From Rhynchopus sp. YZ270_cl-10 (lineage: Eukaryota > Euglenozoa > Diplonemea > Diplonemida > Diplonemidae): 64,000 bases of DNA. Below, piece by piece: positions 23,112-36,329 of the stretch. The notes below the pieces were generated by a model that saw only the letters and a program-made list of their open reading frames with translations, was not told where the DNA came from and did no database searches. The stretch lies in assembly GCA_964035575.1 (NCBI GenBank), contig CAXIVB010000011.1, positions 62,001 through 126,000 of the forward strand. The letters are read 5' to 3'. Made by a program: the position numbers and the translations under genes. Numbering within the stretch: position 1 is the stretch's first letter; each line of letters opens with the position of its first letter.

Positions 23112-24476
23112 GATGTCCATGAGGTGACAAGACCTCTATAGAAGTATATATGTATATGCATGTTGTGTGCACATGTATATATACATGTATATACCCCCTA
23201 TAGCCCCTTAAGGGCATATGGGTGTATGTACCATGTATGCACATGATATGGTCCATATAAGGACTCATACATCATGTTGGGGTCTTGGGTCATGACCCGT
23301 CATGGCATCTTGACATGTCCAAATCCATGAAATCAGGTCATATCAAGTGATTTGACCTCTTGACATGAGATGTGATGTCATGACATGATGTTATATGATG
23401 TGCACATGTGCACATGTACATATACATATACATATACATGTTGTATGCACATGTATATATACATGTATATACCCCCTATAGCCCCTTAAGGGCATATGGG
23501 TGTATGTACCATGTATGCACATGATATGGTCCATATAAGGACTCATACATCATGTTGGGGTCTTGGGTCATGACCCGTCATGGCATCTTGACATGTCCAA
23601 ATCCATGAAATCAGGTCATATCAAGTGATTTGACCTCTTGACATGAGATGTGATGTCATGACATGATGTTATATGATGTGCACATGTGCACATGTACATA
23701 TACATATACATATACATGTTGTGTGCACATGTATATATACATGTATATACCCCCTATAGCCCCTTAAGGGCATATGGGTGTATGTACCATGTATGCACAT
23801 GATATGGTCCATATAAGGACTCATACATCATGTTGGGGTCTTGGGTCATGACCCGTCATGGCATCTTGACATGTCCAAATCCATGAAATCAGGTCATATC
23901 AAGTGATTTGACCTCTTGACATGAGATGTGGTGATGTCACATGTTGCACATCATGTGCACATATAAGATGTAGAGATGTGTATGCACATACATGTACATA
24001 TATATACCCCCTATACAAGGGAGGGCTATATACATGTATATACATGTAGGTGCATGTACATGTATGTAAGTACATACTGTATATACACCTCTACCCATGC
24101 CATATGGGGTCCAAATGGGGTCCAAAAGGGTCCATTTATGGGTAGACCCCCATCTCATGACATGTCATGGGTCATGACCCATGAGGTGATATGACATGAT
24201 ATGGCATCTCATGAGATGGATAGGTCCTCATCCAATGAGGAGATATGCAACATCATATGATGTAATGCAACTTATATAAGTGCATGTGCACATATGGTTT
24301 ACCCATATGGCCCATCATATGGGATGCATATATGTATATGTATATACATATATATACATGTGTCTACACATGTATGCACCATGTTGCACCTCTTAAAAGA
24401 GGTCTAGACCTCTAAATATGAGGTCAAATCCATGGATTTGGAGGTCCTCAGATCTCAGGACCTCCCATTTTGAGGA
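23112..24476. repeat. 278-bp array plus tail, M2, unit 2
   Basis: Three copies (landmark at 23194, 23472, 23750), all with 'catataaggactc' in place of 'catatgtggac'. The array is homogenised to a different variant than in unit 1. Confidence 0.9.
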
Positions 24477-25220
24477 CCCCCTCAGATCTTGGGACCCCCT
24501 CAGATCCAGGGTAGGGACCCCAAATGGCACCTTTATACCCCCTTTTGGGACCTCCCCACATGGTGTAAGAGGTGCCCCACACCCCTACATATAGGGTATA
24601 TGCCCTAGGCTGTATAGGGGGTGTATAGGGGTATATAAAGGTGTATGTACACTTATATACATGTGCATGCACATATATATACATGTATATATAGGTCCTC
24701 AGATCCCATGACCCTCCATTTGGGGGTCTGGAGACCTCAGGACCCCATTTTGGGACCCTCCTCAGATCTTGGGACCCCCTCCAGATCTGGGGATAGGACC
24801 CCAAAGGGACCCATTTGGACCCCATTTGAGGACCATTGGCATCATGTGTGGACACCCCCTTTTCCACCATGTATGCCATTTGATCTACTCTCCCTATACA
24901 TATGCCCTAAATGGACATAACCCCATATGATCCCATATGTGTTATATGACCACTTTGGAGCACCTTTATATGCATAGGGTGGGGACCCCATATGGGCCCT
25001 TTTAGACCCCTTCCAAAAGGGGGTCTAAAGCATGTACACCTCCTTACACTCCATGTGTATGGTGGTGTATAGGTTAAGGGGCTATATAGGGCATAATGGG
25101 TACATGTACATACACATGTGTTGCACGTCATGTGCATCATGTTGGCATGTCATGAGGTGGTCCAAAAGGGTGATCACCAGATGACCCCATTTTGGGACCC
25201 CTCCCATTTTAAGAGGTCCG

Positions 25221-25935
25221 CTGCATCAGACCGGGCCATCCTGGTTTGAACCGTTTGGGGACCTCAGGACCCCCAAATGGGCTGAATTGACCCCTTTTAG
25301 GGTCCTCAAAAGGACCCATTTTGGGGTCAAAAGGGGGTCAAAATGGGGTCCATATGGTGACCCATACTATGGTCTATATAGGCAATATATGGGTCCTGGA
25401 CCCTCCTCATGCCTGGACCCGAGGTGCTCCAAAGGGGGGTACCCAAAGTGGTCCATTAAATAGGAGGCCTTCAGACCCCTTAGGGGTCCAAAAGATGTCG
25501 AAACCCGACATCTACCTGGACCCCCGGAGGTCCCAAAAGGGCCATGTCGGGTTTATACAACCCCTGCCAGTCCTAAGTGCCATAAAAAGGGTGATATTTG
25601 GTGGTCCATTCTGAGACCCCAATATGACACTATTTGGCCTGTAGACCATGGTCCAGATCTGGACCCCAGATGGTCCAAAAGGGGGTGCAACTAACATATC
25701 GCGCGCGCGCGCGTGGTAAGAGGTAGTTTATAAAATCGGCGCTTCCCAGGACCCCAGACCCCAGGAGGTGGTCTCAGGGGGTCTGAGGGGTTGGGAGGGG
25801 TCTGGAGCCATGAGGGGTCTGGACCACCCACCCTGTGGAGATGGCTGGTGGTCTGTAGGGAGGTGGCCAAAAGGGGTGTTTATACCCCTATGGCGCCTCA
25901 AGCCCTTTAAGTGCTGTTGAGCACCCAATGCATTA
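25221..25935. repeat. Core K2 with (CG)7, unit 2
   Basis: The palindrome is imperfect here: ggacccccggaggtcc at 25518-25533. (CG)7 at 25700-25713. Confidence 0.8.
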
Positions 25936-28444
25936 GATGTCCATGAGGTGACAAGACCTCTATAGAAGTATATATGGTAGGTATGGGGTGCATGCCCATA
26001 TACCACCATATGCCCCCAATGGCCCTTTAGGACCATGTGGGCCATGTGCATCATATGTGGTGTACATGCATGGATATGGACTCGCATGGGTCCAGACCCA
26101 TGGTTTACCCCATTTCACCCAATTTGGGTGCATGTGCCAAAATGGCCTAAATGCCTGAAATGGGGCATATTTGGATGTTGAGACCTTTTGGGACCATGTC
26201 AAGACATGACATGACATCCAATATGTTATACATCATATGTACATGTATATATACATATATGTATATACATGTATATACCCCCGTATAGCCCCTTAGGGCA
26301 TATGGGTGTATGTACCATGTATGCACATGATATGGTCCATATGTGGACTCATACATCATGTTGGGGTCTTGGGTCATGACCCGTCATGGCATCTTGACAT
26401 GTCCAAATCCATGAAATCAGGTCATATCAGGTGATTTGACCTCTTGACATGAGATGTGGTGATGTCACATGTTGCACATCATGTGCACATATAAGATGTA
26501 GAGATGTGTATGCACATACATGTACATATATATACCCCCTATACAAGGGAGGGCTATATACATGTATATACATGTAGGTGCATGTACATGTATGTAAGTA
26601 CATACTGTATATACACCTCTACCCATGCCATATGGGGTCCAAATGGGGTCCAAAAGGGTCCATTTATGGGTAGACCCCCATCTCATGACATGTCATGGGT
26701 CATGACCCATGAGGTGATATGACATGATATGGCATCTCATGAGATGGATAGGTCCTCATCCAATGAGGAGATATGCAACATCATATGATGTAATGCAACT
26801 TATATAAGTGCATGTGCACATATGGTTTACCCATATGGCCCATCATATGGGATGCATATATGTATATGTATATACATATATATACATGTGTCTACACATG
26901 TATGCACCATGTTGCACCTCTTAAAAGAGGTCTAGACCTCTAAATATGAGGTCAAATCCATGGATTTGGAGGTCCTCAGATCTCAGGACCTCCCATTTTG
27001 AGGACCCCCTCAGATCTTGGGACCCCCTCAGATCCAGGGTAGGGACCCCAAATGGCACCTTTATACCCCCTTTTGGGACCTCCCCACATGGTGTAAGAGG
27101 TGCCCCACACCCCTACATATAGGGTATATGCCCTAGGCTGTATAGGGGGTGTATAGGGGGTATATAAAGGTGTATGTACACTTATATACATGTGCATGCA
27201 CATATATATACATGTATATATAGGTCCTCAGATCCCATGACCCTCCATTTGGGGGTCTGGAGACCTCAGGACCCCATTTTGGGACCCCTCCAGATCTGGG
27301 GGTAGGACCCCAAATGGCTCACCTTAGATGTCCATGAGGTGACAAGACCTCTATAGAAGTATATATGGTAGGTATGGGGTGCATGCCCATATACCACCAT
27401 ATGCCCCCAATGGCCCTTTAGGACCATGTGGGCCATGTGCATCATATGTGGTGTACATGCATGGATATGGACTCGCATGGGTCCAGACCCATGGTTTACC
27501 CCATTTCACCCAATTTGGGTGCATGTGCCAAAATGGCCTAAATGCCTGAAATGGGGCATATTTGGATGTTGAGACCTTTTGGGACCATGTCAAGACATGA
27601 CATGACATCCAATATGTTATACATCATATGTACATGTATATATACATATATGTATATACATGTATATACCCCCGTATAGCCCCTTAGGGCATATAGGTGT
27701 ATATAGCATGTATGCACATGATATGGTCCATATGTGGACACATACATCATGTTGGGGTCTTGGGTCATGACCCGTCATGGCATCTTGACATGTCCAAATC
27801 CATGAAATCAGGTCATATCAGGTGATTTGACCTCTTGACATGAGATGTGGTGATGTCACATGTTGCACATCATGTGCACATATAAGATGTAGAGATGTGT
27901 ATGCACATACATGTACATATATATACCCCCTATACAAGGGAGGGCTATATACATGTATATACATGTAGGTGCATGTACATGTATGTAAGTACATACTGTA
28001 TATACACCTCTACCCATGCCATATGGGGTCCAAATGGGGTCCAAAAGGGTCCATTTATGGGTAGACCCCCATCTCATGACATGTCATGGGTCATGACCCA
28101 TGAGGTGATATGACATGATATGGCATCTCATGAGATGGATAGGTCCTCATCCAATGAGGAGATATGCAACATCATATGATGTAATGCAACTTATATAAGT
28201 GCATGTGCACATATGGTTTACCCATATGGCCCATCAGATGGGATGCATATATGTATATGTATATACATATATATACATGTGTCTACACATGTATGCACCA
28301 TGTTGCACCTCTTAAAAGAGGTCTAGACCTCTAAATATGAGGTCAAATCCATGGATTTGGAGGTCCTCAGATCTCAGGACCTCTCATTTTGGGACCCCCT
28401 CAGATCTTGGGACCCCCTCAGATCCAGGGTAGGGACCCCAAATG
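25936..28444. repeat. 1390-bp tandem duplication with M3 and M4, unit 2
   Basis: Copy starts at 25936 and 27327. The 278-bp copy in M3 has 'atgggtgtatgtacc' and that in M4 'ataggtgtatatagc', so the two halves are no longer identical. Confidence 0.9.
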
Positions 28445-29867
28445 ACCCCTTTTAGACCCCTTTTGGACCCCCTATTAGGGCCTTTAGGGCCTTTATGGGG
28501 TGCCCACAGGGGTACGTAGGGTGCCTACAGGGGCTCCCAATGGCCCTCCCCTTAAGGGGCCATTTGGGTACCCCATGAGCCCCCATGTGTCCCCATGGGT
28601 GCCATGTAGTCCCGTTAGGCCCATTTGACCCCTATGGCCTCAGACCCCTCAGGACCCCAAAAGGGGTCCAAAAGGGGTCATTTTAGGGGTACCCCCCAAA
28701 ATGGGGTGTGCAGCTAATTGGGTCATATATAGGGCAAAATGGCCCTTTTCCGTTCTGGACACTTTTATACAGAGAGTAGTCCAAAAGTGACACAAAACGG
28801 GAAGTACGTGAAAAAGGGGTTTGGGGATTTCAGGCCCCAAAATGGCCGGGCGGCAGGAAGGTCCATTTTGAGGGTACCCCCAAATGACCCAATTTGGGGG
28901 GTCTGAGGACCCCAAATGACCCCATTTTAGGACCCCTCAGGACCCCAAATGGCCCCATTTAGGGTCCTCAGAGGTCCTGGGGGTCTGGGGCCATGGTGCC
29001 CAAGGGGTATACTATGAGCCCCTTAGGATGTGGGAGGGCCACATCCATAGCACGAAGGGCACCATAGTGCACCTCACCCCACCTCCTACGGGTGCCCAAA
29101 GGGCATCCCAATGCCCCACCTCTATTGACCACTAGGAGGAAGGGACGCAAGCACCTGCTGGTCCGATCGTCCATAGGGATGCCCTCCCACGGGTAGACAT
29201 AGGGGCAAGGAGGAGCCAGCACGGTGGTGACACACGTCCAAGCAAGGCAGACCGCTAGGGATAGCTGGCGCAGGTAAGGGTTGCATCCAGCCTCTAGTGC
29301 ACTTTGAAGTAGGCCCCAGAACCGATAGGTGCACACGTGCGCCGCTAGGGGCGGGGACTTCATGCACATAGTGCAGCACCTCCCATAGGGAGTTGCTGTG
29401 CATGTGTAGTGAGCTGGCCCACGGAGTGTCGGAGCCTTGCAGGCGCAATGACGGGGGTCAGCGAGTACTTGACCTCAGGAGCCCTTGACCATCCGAAAGG
29501 TCCGCAGGAGGATCAGAGCGTAGCGGTTGGCCGCCAGGATGGGCAGGGCTTACCTCACCTCAAGAGACCTTGGCTCATCCGAAAGGTCCGAAGGAGGATC
29601 AGAGCGCAGCGGGTGGCCGCCAGGATGAACAGGGCTTACCTCACCTCAAGCACGCTCCACCTCAAGAGGCTCTGTTAGTAGACCTCGGGCTAGAGGGCTT
29701 ACTTGACCTTAAGTAGCGGGTTCGAAGAGCACGTAGCCCGAAGGGTCAGGACGGAGTTACGCCGTAGTACTGATGCCCCCGCTTACCTCGACCTGACCTC
29801 ACTTCCGCCCATGGGTGGCGAGACCCTCCATTATGCTTGCGGCACTGGTGGCACACCAGGGCCGATA

Positions 29868-30029
29868 CGGCCTGAGCACAGCGAGGGAGGAGGACGTAGC
29901 CCGTAGGGCAAGGACGGGCCACGGCCTGAGCACAGCGAGGGAGGAGGACGTAGCCCGTAGGGCAAGGACGGGCCACGGCCTGAGCACAGCGAGGGAGGAG
30001 GACGTAGCCCGTAGGGCAAGGACGGGTAT
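29868..30029. repeat. 54-bp minisatellite, 3 copies, unit 3
   Basis: Copies start at 29868, 29922 and 29976. All three carry the loop variant 'gta' (gcccgtagggc), so the array was expanded and homogenised after the types split. Confidence 0.9.
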
Positions 30030-30229
30030 ACGGCCACCCCAAAGGGGAGGGAGGAGGATGTCCCATAGGGACAGCCGGGTGGGCGCACAGCGCCGAACGG
30101 CCACTCCGAAGGAGCGGGAGGAGGATGGACCAAAGGGACAGCCGGGCCGGGAGCGCAGCGACAGGGAGCGCAGCGACCTAACGGCCACCCCGAAGGGGCG
30201 GGAGGAGGGGAGTCCGAAGGACAAGGACG

Positions 30230-30286
30230 GGAGGCCTCCGCCTAGGACGCCCTTCACATGTGAAGGTGCATGTCCACGCGGAGGCC
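30230..30286. repeat. Variable hairpin locus, short form, unit 3
   Basis: Only the right-hand hairpin remains, at 30233-30286: outer arms ggcctccg/cggaggcc, a middle ggac/gtcc pair, and a perfect inner palindrome 'ccttcacatgtgaagg' (30251-30266). The outer arms match unit 1 but the inner stem is a different sequence, so the architecture is kept while the bases change. Confidence 0.75.
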
Positions 30287-32425
30287 CAAGGTCTAGGTCC
30301 CTGTAGGGACCATAGGCCGTGAGCGCAGAGGAAGACTCCGATAGAGCTCCCATGGTCTGGTGGGCCAAGACCATGGCCCGACCCTTTACCTTCAGGTAAA
30401 GGGGAAGGGCTGGAGGGCACCTGTAAGGTGCCCGATCCTTTGGGCGAGCCAAGGAGCGTACGGCCACCTCACCTTGCAGGTCTAAGGTGGGTGTACAGCC
30501 CTTGGGGTCATGCTGCATAAGGCGGCTGACGGAGCTCCCTGCATCATCCTGATTCAGGATGGTAGCATGGGGCTGCATGACTCCTTGGCGAGCCCAAAGG
30601 CATTTATAGGGTCTACCCTTTGGAAGACCCTATAACGGTGCAACGTAGTGGAGCCTACGCATAAGCCTCAATACAGGGTATGTAGGCTGTATGGGGTACC
30701 CATACTAGATATGGGCCATATCATGTACCCATATCATATGACGTCAGTGGATGTCCAGTGGCATCATATCCGCACAAAGGGCTAAAAAGAGGGTCTCCAT
30801 ATGACACCCGGTGAAATCCATTTGATGCCACCTGGGGGTAATGGAGGTCCAAAAGTGAGACACCCTTTTGGACCCCTATTTGGAGCATATGGCCCCATAT
30901 GGCCTGTGTAGCCATGTGAGGTCCCATAGCGGGTCCTCCTAAAGTGCCCAAAAGGGCTAAAAAGAGGGTCTCCATATGACACCCGGTGAAATCCATTTGA
31001 TGCCGCCTGGGGGTGATGGAGGTCCAAAAGTGAGACACCCTTTTGGACCCCCTTTTGGCCCATAGGGCCCAGATGGCCATATAGGGGTCCTACCCCTTAG
31101 GACCCCATTTGGTCACGGGTGTTTTGGGGTACCTCCAAATAGGTGGTCCGTTTGAGACCCCCTATTTGACACTATATGGCCTGTAGGACCAGGTCCCAAT
31201 ATGGACCCCTCCAGACCACTAGTGTCAGTTTTGAGGACCCCATTTGGCCCTTTTGAGGACCCCATTTTGACCCCTTTTGGGACCCCTCTGGAGGTCCTTG
31301 GGTAAGGGGACCTGCCTTACACAGAGACCTCGGGTCCCAGGGGTATAGTCTCAGGCCTGTAGACCCCCTCAGGTGCCTTACACGGGCTTGTAGACCCCCT
31401 GGCCCAAGACCCCCATTTTGACCCCTTTTGGGACCCCTCATCTCCCGGTCCCTATAGGGGCTCAAATGGCCCTTTTCGGGTTTGGACCGTTTTATACAGG
31501 GACCAATCCAAAAGTGACACAAAACGGGTGGTACCCCAAAAAGGGGGTCCTCCGGATTTGGGTCCATTTTGGGGTCGGGCGCCAGGAAGGTCCCTTTTTG
31601 GGGTACCCCCAAAATGGCCCTTTTGACCCCATTTTGACCCCTTTTGGACCCCATTTTGACCCCTTTTGGACCCCTTTTGGACCCCTTTTGGGGCCCTTTA
31701 GGGCCCTTTAGGGGGTCCCAAGGGGTGCCCACAGGGCTCCCAAGGCCCCTCCCCTCAAGGGGCCCTGGGGGTGTCCTGGGGGTCCATGGGGTCCCATGGG
31801 GTCCCAAGGGGTCCCATATGGGGTACCCCAAGGGTAGGGGCCCAGGCCCCCAAAGGGGGTCCCAAAAGGGGTCCCAAAAGGGGTCCTAAAATGGCCCTTT
31901 TGACCCCATTTTGGCACCGGCCGATGGGTCCGCCAGGGGGCAAAAGTAGGCAAAACGACTATTTTATGAGGTGCCATTATGCCTCCTAAATGGCCCTTTT
32001 TGGACCCCTTTTGACCCCCTTTTTGGACCCCTTTTGGACCCCATTTGGACCCCCTCAGCCCTCTCTCAGGAGGGCTAAGGAGGCCTAATAAGGGGTTATA
32101 TGTAGGTGTATGTACCTATATACATGCCCCCAGGCAAGGGTCCCCTTAGGGGCCCTGTGCACATGGCATCCCCATGTGCATATAGGTCCTCATACCCCTC
32201 CATACCCTCTATACCCCCTAAAAGGGGGTCTGGAGGGGTACCCAAGGGGTCCAAATTGCCCCATTTTGGGGTCCTCAGGACCTCCAAAAAGGCATAAAAA
32301 GGCCCTTTTTGGGCCCCTCAGAGCCCTCAAATAGGGGGCTCAGGGGGTCCCAAAGGGTGTATATATTGGGTACCATGTATGCAATGAAACGTACCCCTCT
32401 TGAGAGGGGTCCCGGAGCATGCCTT

Positions 32426-32467
32426 ACCTTAAAACTATTAGGTCGCGTGCACCAAATAGTTTTAGGT
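32426..32467. repeat. Strong stem-loop, unit 3
   Basis: Same stem and loop, no change seen although neighbouring positions vary. Confidence 0.75.
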
Positions 32468-32676
32468 CATGGTAATGTCCCCATTTATGGACATAAAGGG
32501 CCATAAAGTGGACATCATGCCCTGGGTCATGACCCATGGCATGTCATGAGATGGGGGTACCCCCATGGATTGACCCCATATGACCCCATTTGGACCCCTT
32601 TAGACCCCTTGGCCAGCTCCCCACATGGTGTGAGAGGTGCTGTGCCATACTACATATGGGTGTATACACCCTATGG

Positions 32677-33524
32677 GTACAGGGGGCTATATGGGTACAT
32701 ATGTATGTACATGTACATACATGTATATACATATATGTATATATATATGTATATGTACACATATATGTTGTGGTCCAAAGACCTCGTCATCCATTTATGT
32801 CATGTCATGTCATCAAATTGGATCGACCTCATTTCATGATATGACCTCATTTCATGACATGTCATGGGTCTGGACCCATCCCCACATCTTATACGACCTC
32901 TTATCACATGATGTACATGTTGTATAGTGGTGGTATATAGGTGTATATAGGGCCATAGGGCTATGGGGCTATATAGGGGTATATGGGTACATATGTATGT
33001 ATATATACATGCATACATACATATATATATGTATGTGTACACATATATGTTGATGTGCAAAGTGCTCAACATCTATTTATGTCATGTCATGTCATCAAAT
33101 TGGATGATCACCATTTTGGACATGATGCCCTTTCATGACATGTCATGGGTCTGGACCCATCCCCACATCTTATACGACCTCTTATCACATGATGTACATG
33201 TTGTATAGTGGTGGTATATAGGTGTATATAGGGCCATAGGGCTATGGGGCTATATAGGGTATATGGGTACATATGTATGTATATATACATGCATGCATAC
33301 ATATATATATGTATGTGTACACATATATGTTGATGTGCAAAGTGCTCAACATCTATTTATGTCATGTCATGTCATCAAATTGGATGATCACCATTTTGGA
33401 CATGATGCTATTTCATATCACTTCATGGATCTAGACCCATCTCAACACATGATGCGCATGTTGTATAGTGGTGGTATATAGGCACATATATGCATATGGG
33501 CTATAGGGCCCTGTAGGAGGCTGC
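32677..33524. repeat. 281-bp tandem array left of the slot, unit 3
   Basis: One copy fewer than unit 1: a diverged first copy, then copies at 32963 and 33243. Variants 'gatgtgcaaagtgc' and 'catctattta' are shared by both copies, showing local homogenisation. Confidence 0.9.
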
Positions 33525-33571
33525 ACCCCATTCCGTGGTATGGAGGCTGCACCCCCAACTATGCCCTTTCT

Positions 33572-33801
33572 ACATGCCTCCACGTGCTAAAGGGTGCGAT
33601 GCAGCATGCAAGACCCTGTGCGCACCACCTCATGATATGCATATACTGGTATGCAAGAGCTGACGTGCACCCTCTTGCTCCACGGTGCCTTAGCCACTAA
33701 GGTGCCTTGTGCACCACTCCACCACTGGCTGTTGGAGGCACATGTGGAGAGCACGACCGAAGGCTCTGTGCTTCTAGCAGGCATCTACCTCAAGATAGGA
33801 T
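33572..33801 (+). CDS. nad4: nad4 gene module (internal NADH dehydrogenase subunit 4 fragment), unit 3
   Basis: An internal piece of subunit 4 of respiratory complex I, an antiporter-like proton-pumping membrane subunit. In the frame of 33651 I read [19 protein letters not shown], then [16 protein letters not shown], ending at 33800. This is the most conserved part of ND4, usually K-V-P-x-x-P-x-H-x-W-L-P-x-A-H-V-E followed by G-S-x-x-L-A-G-x-x-L-K-x-G. The lysine of KVP and the glutamate of HVE, key residues of the family, are both present. The homology stops where the constant flank begins. A TGA at 33633-33635 lies in frame just upstream and would be tryptophan under code 4. Its 230-base span equals that of the cob slot. 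No start or stop codon belongs to it. I expect it to be joined to other nad4 pieces at RNA level, by analogy with diplonemids. Confidence 0.9.
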
Positions 33802-33807
33802 ACCACT

Positions 33808-34093
33808 CCAGATGCCCATATCGTGAGGTCAGGTAAACGTCACCTTAAAGTAACACATTTTACCCCGACCGTGTAGGCAGGGTGTATGCCCATGACACTA
33901 GGCTCTGGGTGTCCCCATCCCTATACCCCTAAATAAGGGGTAAAAAGGGGTGTCAGGACCTGGTCCAAAAGGGTCCAAAAGGTGTAAATGGGGTGATCCA
34001 ATGTGCTCAACACATCACCTCATCTCCTTATCCATCCACTTCATCATCCATTAACAGGATGGACATGTCCATTTAACTGTATGTGCATGCATG
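33808..34093. other. Constant block right of the slot, unit 3
   Basis: Same block with small variants: 'cgtgaggtcagg' at the edge, and 'tgtgctcaacaca', which breaks one pair of the nested stem. Confidence 0.55.
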
Positions 34094-35129
34094 CACATGC
34101 ATGCATATATACATGTATATACCCCCTATAGCCCCTTAAGGGCATATGGGTGTATGTACCATGTATGCACATGATATGGTCCATATGTGGACTCATACAT
34201 CATGTTGGGGTCTTGGGTCATGACCCGTCATGGCATCTTGACATGTCCAAATCCATGAAATCAGGTCATATCAAGTGATTTGACCTCTTGACATGAGATG
34301 TGATGTCATGACATGATGTTATATGATGTGCACATGTGCACATGTACATATACATATACATATACATGTTGTATGCACATGTATATATACATGTATATAC
34401 CCCCCTATAGCCCCTTAAGGGCATATGGGTGTATGTACCATGTATGCACATGATATGGTCCATATGTGGACACATACATCATGTTGGGGTCTTGGGTCAT
34501 GACCCGTCATGGCATCTTGACATGTCCAAATCCATGAAATCAGGTCATATCAGGTGATTTGACCTCTTGACATGAGATGTGGTGATGTCACATGTTGCAC
34601 ATCATGTGCACATATAAGATGTAGAGATGTGTATGCACATACATGTACATATATATACCCCCTATACAAGGGAGGGCTATATACATGTATATACATGTAG
34701 GTGCATGTACATGTATGTAAGTACATACTGTATATACACCTCTACCCATGCCATATGGGGTCTAAATGGGGTCCAAAAGGGTCCATTTATGGGTAGACCC
34801 CCATCTCATGACATGTCATGGGTCATGACCCATGAGGTGATATGACATGATATGGCATCTCATGAGATGGATAGGTCCTCATCCAATGAGGAGATATGCA
34901 ACATCATATGATGTAATGCAACTTATATAAGTGCATGTGCACATATGGTTTACCCATATGGACCATCAGATGGGATGCATATATGTATATGTATATACAT
35001 ATATATACATGTGTCTACACATGTATGCACCATGTTGCACCTCTTAAAAGAGGTCTAGACCTCTAAATATGAGGTCAAATCCATGGATTTGGAGGTCCTC
35101 AGATCTCAGGACCTCCCATTTTGGGGACC
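34094..35129. repeat. 278-bp array plus tail, M1, unit 3
   Basis: Two copies. The first has 'gtggactcatac', the second 'gtggacacatac' with one extra c in its landmark. Leading stretch 'gcatgcatgcacatgcatgc' differs from units 1 and 2. Confidence 0.9.
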
Positions 35130-36329
35130 CCCTCCAGATCTGGGGACCCCCTCCAGATCTGGGGACCCCCTCCAGATATGGGTAGGGACCCCATATGGGG
35201 TGGGACCCCATGTGGTATGGGTCCATATGGAGACCTCTCTTAAGGCCCATATGACACCAATGGACCCTTAAAGGGGTGACCACATGGTGTGCCAGCATGG
35301 CACCCTTGGGCCCTCTGGTTGGACCCCCTCATATAGGGGTCCCCATATGGTACACCATATGGACATGGGGTGGGCTCCCATTTGGAGACCCCTTTTAGGA
35401 CCCCATATGACACTATTTGGCCTGTAGGACCAGGTCCCAATATGGACCCCTCCAGACCATTAGTGGCACTTTGGGAGGTCCCCATTTGGACCCCCTCAGA
35501 TCCAATGGAGGTCCCATTTGGACCCCCTCAGGTCTGGGGACCCCATATGACACCATATGGTCATGGGGTGGCCTCCCATTTGGAGACCCCTTTTAGGACC
35601 CTATTTGACACTATATGGCCTGTAGGACCAGGTCCCAATAGGGACCCCTCCAGACCCCTAGTGGCAATTGGGACCCCTAGGGGGCTAGACCCCCAAATGA
35701 CCCCTCTAAACGTGACCATATAGGTCCCAATTAGGGGGTTGGAGGTCCCTTTATGGGTCCATATGGAGACCTCTCTTAGGTCCCATATGCCCCCAATGGC
35801 CCCTTAAAGGGGTGACCACATGGTATGCCCCATGGCACCCCTTTTAGGACCCCTTTGGGACCCCATATGACCCCATTTAGACCCCCTCAGGACCCCCAAA
35901 AGGGCCTAAAACACCCTATTTGGACCCATTTGGACCCCTTTTGAGCACCCCTTTTAAACACCCCTTTTCCGACATGGTACCCCATTTGATCTACTCTACC
36001 TATGAATTGGCCATTTAGGTGCTGTTCAGTCCTGGACCCCACATGCCGTTGGGTGGTCAAATAGGGGTCTAAACGTGACCGAGGGTCCTGGGACCCCTAC
36101 ACGGTCACCCCTTTTAGACCCCTTTTTACCCCCTTTTTACCCCATATTGGGACCCCCTACCTGTAGTGGATCCCTTTAAGGGTCTAAAGTAGGCATATGG
36201 GGTACACCCCCTGACCTCCATATATGCCCTTCTGCTTACACGCTCACCCCTTTTGACCCCTTTTGGACCCCATATGGGGACCCCCATGGGGTCTAAGGAC
36301 CTCCCAAAAGGTCCTAAAAAGGGGGTCCC

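Larger units (their letters stand above)
14603..29207. repeat. Macro-repeat unit 2 (cob module, mosaic backbone)
   Basis: This unit has the same order of blocks as unit 1. Up to about 20290 its distinguishing variants match unit 1: cob module, three full 281-bp copies, 'catctgttta', and the large form of the variable hairpin. From about 21325 they match units 3 and 4, with a constant 14192-base spacing to unit 3. Blocks not listed separately: duplicated segment 16303-16579, low-complexity block 16622-17602, low-complexity block 20938-22137, mixed block 24477-25220, block leading to the next unit 28445-28984. I found no gene in these. Confidence 0.9.
28985..30718. repeat. GC-rich hairpin block across the unit 2/3 border
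   Basis: The nad4-type version. The 86-bp repeats are at 29490-29661, with 'gtccgcagg' replacing 'gtccgaagg' in the first. The hairpin corresponding to the one near 1469 is one base pair longer here, 'catcctgattcaggatg' at 30545-30561. Confidence 0.8.

Noticed and set aside
29799-30578. Minus-strand open frame of 259 codons (also at 43991 and 58183)
   Set aside because: It runs through the 54-bp minisatellite and hairpins of the GC-rich block, where both strands are nearly stop-free. Its counterpart in units 1-2 is much changed by repeat number and insertion. No resemblance to a protein.
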